This document shows, piece by piece, positions 30,887 through 35,770 of a DNA stretch of 35,770 bases (position 1 is the first letter of the stretch; each line of letters opens with the position of its first letter). The notes beneath the pieces were generated by a model, which saw nothing but the letters and a program-made list of their open reading frames with translations, had not been told where the DNA came from and ran no database searches. Source of the DNA: Paraneptunicella sp964228975. Lineage in GTDB: Bacteria > Pseudomonadota > Gammaproteobacteria > Enterobacterales > Alteromonadaceae. The translations under genes and the position numbers were made by a program. The stretch spans positions 1 to 35,770 of the forward strand of contig CAXRCC010000051.1 of NCBI GenBank assembly GCA_964228975.1. The letters are read 5' to 3'.

Positions 30887-31699
30887 TTAAGAAATTGAAC
30901 ACAAATTGGTTTGAATGTGTTTTAACTCGTCTTCCCCTTCACCTTGAGAATGGTGAGCCGTATTCGCGGCAAGACTTAATGCAAAGACTTCCCCCGGCTT
31001 CGCCACTTTTATCCCTTTTGATTCAATTAGCTCACCCGCTTCACGCGTTGAATAATGATAAACCACTAATCGACTTAATGTTTCTGCGTTATAACAAGCA
31101 ATAAGCTCATCCACACCGGAATGCGACGGGTTTCCCATCAACGTGGCATCGTGAAAAATCACTTCTTGATACACCGCTTGATGATGCAAAATTTCGGGGA
31201 TGGGTCGAGTATCCCCCGTATAAAAGAAACTGCCGGGAAGCTGCAACGCAAAGGCTGTGTTTGGCTTGTGATGGCGCACAGAATGCACCTGAAACGCCAC
31301 ACCATCGTGCCAAAACTCTTCGAAAACAGGCACAATTCGAATCGCATCCCACAGGTTAATCCCCTTTTCTGCCATACCAGTATTCGACAAAATTTGCGTT
31401 AATCGGTTAACTAATTGAGATGGCACAAAAACGGTTGGCGTAAAATCTGGCTGATGGATACAGGTTTGATAATACAACTGCTCTAATCCGCCAATATGGT
31501 CGAAGTGCAAATGCGTGATAAACGTATAACGCGGCAGCTCACCCGCATAATCTTTATAACGAGCTAACGTATCGTGACCACAATCTATAAGCAGCCAAGG
31601 CGCGCCTTCTTTTTGGATCACACAAGCTGAATTACCTAACCCTTGGTTAACGGCAGAGCCTGTTCCAAGAAATACCGCAGACACCGATTGTTTCATCAT
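30887..31699 (-). CDS. Metallo-beta-lactamase fold hydrolase (RNase Z-like)
   Basis: This 270-residue protein has no signal peptide and belongs to the MBL superfamily. Motifs in order are FLGTGSAVNQGLGNSACVIQ (about 10-29), LLIDCGHDTLARY, the metal motif THLHFDHIGG (HxHxDH, about 62-71), FYTGDTRPIPE with the bridging Asp, and a late histidine in LVVYHYSTRE. The N-terminal GTGSA and YTGD are typical of the RNase Z/ElaC-like branch, but the usual tRNA-binding exosite is not obvious, so it may be a phosphodiesterase or other hydrolase. It starts with ATG-ATG. The gene lies 35 bases beyond the stop of the metzincin gene on the same strand, so co-transcription is possible. Confidence 0.82.
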   Translation of the reverse strand: MMKQSVSAVFLGTGSAVNQGLGNSACVIQKEGAPWLLIDCGHDTLARYKDYAGELPRYTFITHLHFDHIGGLEQLYYQTCIHQPDFTPTVFVPSQLVNRLTQILSNTGMAEKGINLWDAIRIVPVFEEFWHDGVAFQVHSVRHHKPNTAFALQLPGSFFYTGDTRPIPEILHHQAVYQEVIFHDATLMGNPSHSGVDELIACYNAETLSRLVVYHYSTREAGELIESKGIKVAKPGEVFALSLAANTAHHSQGEGEDELKHIQTNLCSIS

Positions 31700-31734
31700 T
31701 GGGGTTTATTCATCCTGTTGTAAAACGTCCTCAT

Positions 31735-33288
31735 TTAGTGCAATAACCCTTGCCTAAATTGAATAAAATGCGTGCGCCATTTTTCCGCCTTTTTAAAATC
31801 CCCTTTATCTTCCAAAGCGTGGGCAATATTTAATGATGCGGGCACTAAAAGGTGGGGTGAATTTAACCGAGCACGCCAAATGTTAATGTACATTTCTGGA
31901 ATATATTCTTGATCGTGAAATTCCATAAAGGTCATTTTGCCCACAAATTTATAGGCTTGATTGGGATGATTGTTGCAAGTTCTCGCTTTTAGCATGGCTA
32001 AGCTGTTCGAGAATTGCTGCCAATAGCTAATGTCCAGCTCAGGCTCATCTCGGCGCTCTTCTAACGTATCCACATCGCTAAAAAAGCCTTCTTCGATTTC
32101 TTTTTCTGTAAGTTGTGCGGCGTCCCTTTGTTTAGGTAATGAACGCACGAGGATATTGGGGTGAGATTGCCCCGGCTCACAAATGCGCTCCGATAATCCT
32201 TCGCTCACCGGATATTCGTCCACAAAGCCTGCAAAGTGGGCTAATTCGTGAACAAACACGGAGTATTTGTCCGCCAAATCTAAATACATGATGCCATTAT
32301 TGACGTTGGCCTTGCCTTGTTCTGCAAAGATCACGGTGTGAGTGAAGTCACCCGGTGAAAACGCCTTGGCTAACGCGCCTACATCACAACTTAATCGGTA
32401 ATCATTAATGGCAAAGTGCTCGCAAGATAGCGTGTTTTTATCAAACCATACTGGCTCATTAATGCAGATTGGTAACGACTGTAAACGTTTGTCTTTTAAG
32501 AACTGCGCTTTAAACGCCACGGCTTGTTTAATCGATTCAAGACTATTAGCCACAAATTGCAGTTTCATTGCGCACTGCCTTGTCACCCAATTTGCGTGGT
32601 TGTCGTTGATTAAAGGAGGCTTTTTCCAGTAGGACTTGATTAAGGATAAATACGATTTTGCCTCTTGTTCACCTAACTCATGAGCCAGTTGAAAGTAACG
32701 TTTTGCTTCTTTTGGTTGTTCGTTTTTCCAAAGGTAGCGCGCTAATAATAATGCGCTCGGGCCATGCCTATTCGCCACTTTTTTAAGCCAAGGTAGCGCG
32801 AGGCCGTATTCCTCTTGCATCCAAAACCACTGGTAAAGCGCATATTGTGACGGTTGATGCCCAAGCTCTGAAGCCCGGGTGAATGCGCGTGTTTTACTGC
32901 CTTCATCTGGGCTTGTTTGCCCCAACTCAAATAACGCGCCGAGGTGATCTTGCTGCGCTGCTAAATTTAACATTCGGCTTCGAACAGACTTGCTTGTGGT
33001 GAGCATGCCCAAACTATATTGGGCCTCTGCAATGTTCATTTCTGCCAATAAGGCTAACCAATGTAACCGCTGATTTTCTCTCGCATATTGAATTAACGTA
33101 TGGCTAGCGAGTTCACTGCCAAGTTTAACGGCGCGAAATAAGGGAACACCCGGATCTGAGGCTTTCTCAGACCAAGCTAATAATGACGGGATATGATGAT
33201 TGGTGCTGTAAGTCAGGCCAGTGAGTGCGAAAACCACTAATATCGCGCGCAACAAAACTCGACGGTATTGACCTAACAGTGATACCAA
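31735..33288 (-). CDS. Membrane-anchored Sel1/TPR-repeat protein with metzincin-type HExxHxxGxxD motif
   Basis: This 517-residue protein has a signal anchor at 11-28. Residues about 84-215 are Sel1-like helical repeats (IAEAQYSLGMLTTSK, LGALFELGQ, PSALLLARYLWKNEQPKEAK). A C-terminal part, about 235-517, carries FVHELAHFAGFVDEYP: His347, Glu348, His351, Gly354 and Asp357 fit the metzincin zinc motif with Asp as third ligand, and Cys residues occur around it. It is probably a periplasmic metalloprotease or a metal-binding relative. The TTG start at 33288 is four bases after the nlpI stop, and GGAG lies in the last nlpI codons, so the two are translationally coupled. I know no named family with this fusion. 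Confidence 0.8.
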   Translation of the reverse strand: MVSLLGQYRRVLLRAILVVFALTGLTYSTNHHIPSLLAWSEKASDPGVPLFRAVKLGSELASHTLIQYARENQRLHWLALLAEMNIAEAQYSLGMLTTSKSVRSRMLNLAAQQDHLGALFELGQTSPDEGSKTRAFTRASELGHQPSQYALYQWFWMQEEYGLALPWLKKVANRHGPSALLLARYLWKNEQPKEAKRYFQLAHELGEQEAKSYLSLIKSYWKKPPLINDNHANWVTRQCAMKLQFVANSLESIKQAVAFKAQFLKDKRLQSLPICINEPVWFDKNTLSCEHFAINDYRLSCDVGALAKAFSPGDFTHTVIFAEQGKANVNNGIMYLDLADKYSVFVHELAHFAGFVDEYPVSEGLSERICEPGQSHPNILVRSLPKQRDAAQLTEKEIEEGFFSDVDTLEERRDEPELDISYWQQFSNSLAMLKARTCNNHPNQAYKFVGKMTFMEFHDQEYIPEMYINIWRARLNSPHLLVPASLNIAHALEDKGDFKKAEKWRTHFIQFRQGLLH

Positions 33289-33292
33289 ACCC

Positions 33293-34183
33293 TTACTCCA
33301 CCAGTGTTTGCTTTCGCATTAAGTCGAGCTCTAACCGCGCATAGCGATGCTCAACATACTCATAAACGTTTGTGCTTAGCGAGAATTTAAAGTAATTCGA
33401 TGCTTCACCATGACGCCCCATAGCGGCATGATATTTACCAAGATAGAAATAAACTTCACACAATCTTCGCGTTAACTCTAAATCATTGTGAACGTTATAG
33501 ACAAGGCGATTTTTCAATTCACTTTCGGAGATTTGGCCAATATAAAAATCGACAATATTCACTTCCCAACGGCGGTTATCTAAGTGATCTCTTAGCAAGG
33601 CTAAGCGCGCTTTAGCAAGCTCTGGATCAACTTCTCGCTCTGCAATATACAGCCATAAAGCACGAAACGTGTCGTTAGGGCTTTCATTATAAAAGTGTTC
33701 AAAATCTGCTACTGCTAATTCGGGGCGGCCACCATAATACAAGGCAATACCGCGATTTAAGTGAGCAAATTCATGGGAGGGATCAATTTCAAGGGCAGAG
33801 TCAAACGAATCAAAAGCGCGAATAAATTCTTGGTTTTGCGTGTAATGAATGCCTAAGAAGTTGTGCGCTTCTGCCATGTCGGGCTTTAATTGTACGGCAT
33901 TATGAAAATCGGCAAGGGCTAGCGCGGAAAGCCCGAATCCATCGTAAAGTGTACCGCGTTGAAATAGCAGCTCTGCACGCTGCTCATTGGGAATGTCTTC
34001 AACCTCACCTAAAATGTGGTTGAGTCTTGCTAGCCATCTTTGGTTTCGAATACTTCCTGGCTCAGGCTCTGCAATCAGCAAATTATTCATTTGTGCCGAG
34101 CCAGCACTTTGCGTTGAAAGCGATGAACAACCCGATGCCATCAACATGGCAGCAATCAATAAGGCACTCTTAACGCGCGTCAT
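33293..34183 (-). CDS. nlpI: TPR lipoprotein NlpI
   Basis: I choose ATG 34183 with AAGGA seven bases upstream, over the in-frame TTG at 34189, giving 296 residues (E. coli 294). The lipoprotein signal MTRVKSALLIAAMLMASGC lipidates Cys19. TPR motifs align with E. coli NlpI: LLFQRGTLYDGFGLSALALA, LKPDMAEAHNFLGIHYTQ, EFAHLNRGIALYYGGRPELA and the C-terminal EYVEHRYARLELDL. NlpI is an outer-membrane adaptor that brings murein endopeptidases to the protease Prc. In E. coli it is adjacent to pnp; here a small DUF1244 gene lies between. Its coupling to a putative metalloprotease fits a proteolysis-adaptor role. Confidence 0.95.
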   Translation of the reverse strand: MTRVKSALLIAAMLMASGCSSLSTQSAGSAQMNNLLIAEPEPGSIRNQRWLARLNHILGEVEDIPNEQRAELLFQRGTLYDGFGLSALALADFHNAVQLKPDMAEAHNFLGIHYTQNQEFIRAFDSFDSALEIDPSHEFAHLNRGIALYYGGRPELAVADFEHFYNESPNDTFRALWLYIAEREVDPELAKARLALLRDHLDNRRWEVNIVDFYIGQISESELKNRLVYNVHNDLELTRRLCEVYFYLGKYHAAMGRHGEASNYFKFSLSTNVYEYVEHRYARLELDLMRKQTLVE

Positions 34184-34326
34184 TCTCAATCCTTTTAGTG
34201 AGATACTCGATAAACGAATATTGGGAAAAACAGCAATGGTCTCAGTAGTCTAATGAACTGAAATTGAACATCAATAACCTTGCATCCCAATTTCGTCACA
34301 AAATAAAACCCACCACAACAAAGTGA

Positions 34327-34626
34327 CTATTTCTTAGCCTGCTTTGCTTCAAACGCGGCCATTTGTTCCGGTGTCGCGGGCGCTTGATGATTCGCTTTCC
34401 ACTCGGAGTAAGGCATACCGTAAACACGTTCACGCGCCGCTTCGTAGTCTACTTCTTCGCCAATGGCTTTCGCTTCTGCAACGTACCATTTCGACAAACA
34501 GTTACGGCAAAAATCCGCCAAAATCATCAAATCGATATTTTGCACGTCTTTGTTGTTATCCAAATGGGCCACAAGGCGTTTAAACACCCCAGCTTCAACT
34601 TGTTGAATTTGTTCTGGCGTCATCAT
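34327..34626 (-). CDS. DUF1244 family small protein
   Basis: The 99-residue protein has the conserved DUF1244 core: FKRLVAHLDNNKDVQNIDLM, ADFCRNCLSKWY with its CxxC, and VYGMPYSEWKA. No function is established for the family. Two in-frame ATGs (34626 and 34623) follow GAAGGAG; the second has better spacing. It follows pnp on the minus strand after a strong terminator, so it likely has its own promoter or is read through. Confidence 0.9.
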   Translation of the reverse strand: MMTPEQIQQVEAGVFKRLVAHLDNNKDVQNIDLMILADFCRNCLSKWYVAEAKAIGEEVDYEAARERVYGMPYSEWKANHQAPATPEQMAAFEAKQAKK

Positions 34627-34650
34627 GTCTCCTTCAATAAATTAAGAGAT

Positions 34651-34675
34651 AAAAAAAGGGAGCTAAGCTCCCTTT
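34651..34675 (-). terminator. Intrinsic terminator of pnp
   Basis: AAAGGGAGC and GCTCCCTTT form a perfect 9-bp stem with a TAA loop. Read on the minus strand it is followed by seven U residues. It lies 20 bases after the pnp stop. Confidence 0.9.
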
Positions 34676-34695
34676 CTTCAATTTAACTTAGCAAC

Positions 34696-35770
34696 TTAAG
34701 CTTCGTTACCCGGCTCTGGGCCTTTGTTTTCGGCTTGAGGCTTTTCAATCAGCTCTTTCATGCTCAAACGAACACGGTTCTGACGATCGATTTCCATTAC
34801 TTTCACATCAACCATTTGGCCTTCTTTCAAGTAATCAGAAACCTTGTTTACACGCTCGTGAGCGATTTGTGAAATGTGTACTAGCCCTTCTTTGCCAGGC
34901 AGTACTTCAACAAATGCACCAAAATCAACGATGCGCGTCACTTTACCGTTATACGTTTTGCCTACTTCTAAATCAGCAGTGATCGCTTCGATCATGCCAA
35001 TCGCTTTCTCGGCACGCTCTAAGTCCGTCGCGTAAACCTTCACGGTACCATCGTCTTCAATCTCGATGTTACACTCAGATTCTTCTGTAATTTGACGGAT
35101 AGTTGCGCCGCCTTTACCAATAACATCACGGATTTTGTCTTGCTCAATCTTAAGGCTATAGATACGAGGCGCGAACTCAGAAAGTTCTTCTCTGTGGCCT
35201 TTAATGGCTTGATCCATAACACCAAGAATGTGTAAACGTGCTTCTTTCGCTTGTTTAAGCGCGATTTGCATGATTTCTTTGGTGATACCTTCAATTTTGA
35301 TATCCATTTGAAGCGCAGTAATACCGTCATCCGTACCTGCAACTTTAAAGTCCATATCGCCTAAGTGATCTTCGTCACCTAGGATGTCTGAAAGTACGAC
35401 GAAGTTCTCGTCACCTTTAACAAGACCCATTGCAATACCTGCAACAGATGCTTTAATCGGTACACCAGCATCCATAAGCGCAAGCGACGTACCACATACA
35501 GAAGCCATTGAAGATGAACCGTTAGACTCTGTAATTTCAGAAACAACACGTACAACGTATGGGAATTCTGACTGATCAGGCATTACGGCTTGAATACCGC
35601 GCTTCGCCAAACGACCGTGACCAATTTCACGACGCTTTGGTGAGCCAATCATGCCCGTTTCGCCTACACAGTATGGAGGGAAGTTGTAGTGCAACATGAA
35701 ACGGCTGTTACGTGTGCCACCAAGCTCATCAATCATCTGAGCATCGCGCTCGTTACCTAATGTAACGGCC
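34696..35770 (-). CDS. pnp: Polyribonucleotide nucleotidyltransferase, C-terminal part
   Basis: The frame runs from the right edge to the stop at 34696, about 358 residues; the true start is outside the window. It contains the second RNase PH core (FMLHYNFPPYCVGETGM, SPKRREIGHGRLAKRG, SEITESNGSSSMASVCG with the catalytic region LSDILGDEDHLGDMDFKVAG), then the KH domain (KIRDVIGKGGATIRQITE), the S1 domain (GKVTRIVDFGAFVEVLPGK) and an acidic C-terminal tail. PNPase degrades RNA 3'-5' by phosphorolysis and is a degradosome component. Confidence 0.98.
   Translation of the reverse strand, partial: AVTLGNERDAQMIDELGGTRNSRFMLHYNFPPYCVGETGMIGSPKRREIGHGRLAKRGIQAVMPDQSEFPYVVRVVSEITESNGSSSMASVCGTSLALMDAGVPIKASVAGIAMGLVKGDENFVVLSDILGDEDHLGDMDFKVAGTDDGITALQMDIKIEGITKEIMQIALKQAKEARLHILGVMDQAIKGHREELSEFAPRIYSLKIEQDKIRDVIGKGGATIRQITEESECNIEIEDDGTVKVYATDLERAEKAIGMIEAITADLEVGKTYNGKVTRIVDFGAFVEVLPGKEGLVHISQIAHERVNKVSDYLKEGQMVDVKVMEIDRQNRVRLSMKELIEKPQAENKGPEPGNEA

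Overview
The window is a stretch of gammaproteobacterial chromosome. The gene order leuS-lptE-holA-nadD-rsfS-rlmH-mrdA-rodA-mltB-rlpA-dacA-ybeD-lipB-lipA is the classic cell-envelope and lipoate cluster of that class. Moderate GC, an nlpI gene close to pnp, a DUF1244-type protein, a periplasmic chorismate mutase and a secreted S9 peptidase suggest an aquatic or marine lineage, perhaps Alteromonadales-like. The order assignment is inference. I see no rRNA, tRNA, CRISPR array, insertion sequence or prophage gene.

Layout. 1-3600: N-terminal half of a Lon-like AAA+ protease (cut by the left edge), rimJ, a secreted SRPBCC-fold protein and a Cys-containing hypothetical gene with no ATG start. 3600-6480: a Tat-exported PhoD-type phosphatase preceded by a possible PhoB-activated promoter. 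6480-7965: an ECF sigma factor overlapping a four-helix membrane protein, divergent from a tiny PspB-like membrane protein, with a TTACAA/TTGTAA dyad between them. 7965-8411: a non-coding block with a three-tier hairpin, six 14-bp tandem repeats and a probable leuS promoter. 8412-22831: the conserved cluster. It covers leucyl-tRNA synthesis, LPS transport, replication clamp loading, NAD synthesis, ribosome silencing and 23S methylation, then the elongasome wall genes and lipoate attachment. Terminators close dacA and lipA. Between holA and nadD an unannotated stop-free frame ends in TAATG on the nadD start.

22900-27140: a small Gly-rich, Cys-terminated protein, a secreted two-Cys protein, an S9 oligopeptidase-family enzyme and a periplasmic AroQ-type chorismate mutase, with several hairpins. 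27187-30687: the most unusual part, a compact three-gene minus-strand operon. It encodes an OmpA-domain lipoprotein, a four-TM coiled-coil inner-membrane protein and a secreted VWA-like protein. Stop codons fuse with Shine-Dalgarno sequences, which suggests one envelope-spanning complex of unknown function. 30887-34183: a metallo-beta-lactamase-fold protein, then nlpI translationally coupled to a membrane-anchored Sel1-repeat/metzincin-motif protein. 34327-35770: a DUF1244-type protein and the C-terminal part of pnp, cut by the right edge.

The best candidates for something undescribed are the 27187-30687 operon, the nlpI-linked metzincin protein, and the structured block upstream of leuS. All functional statements come from reading motifs and remembered family sequences; no search was run.
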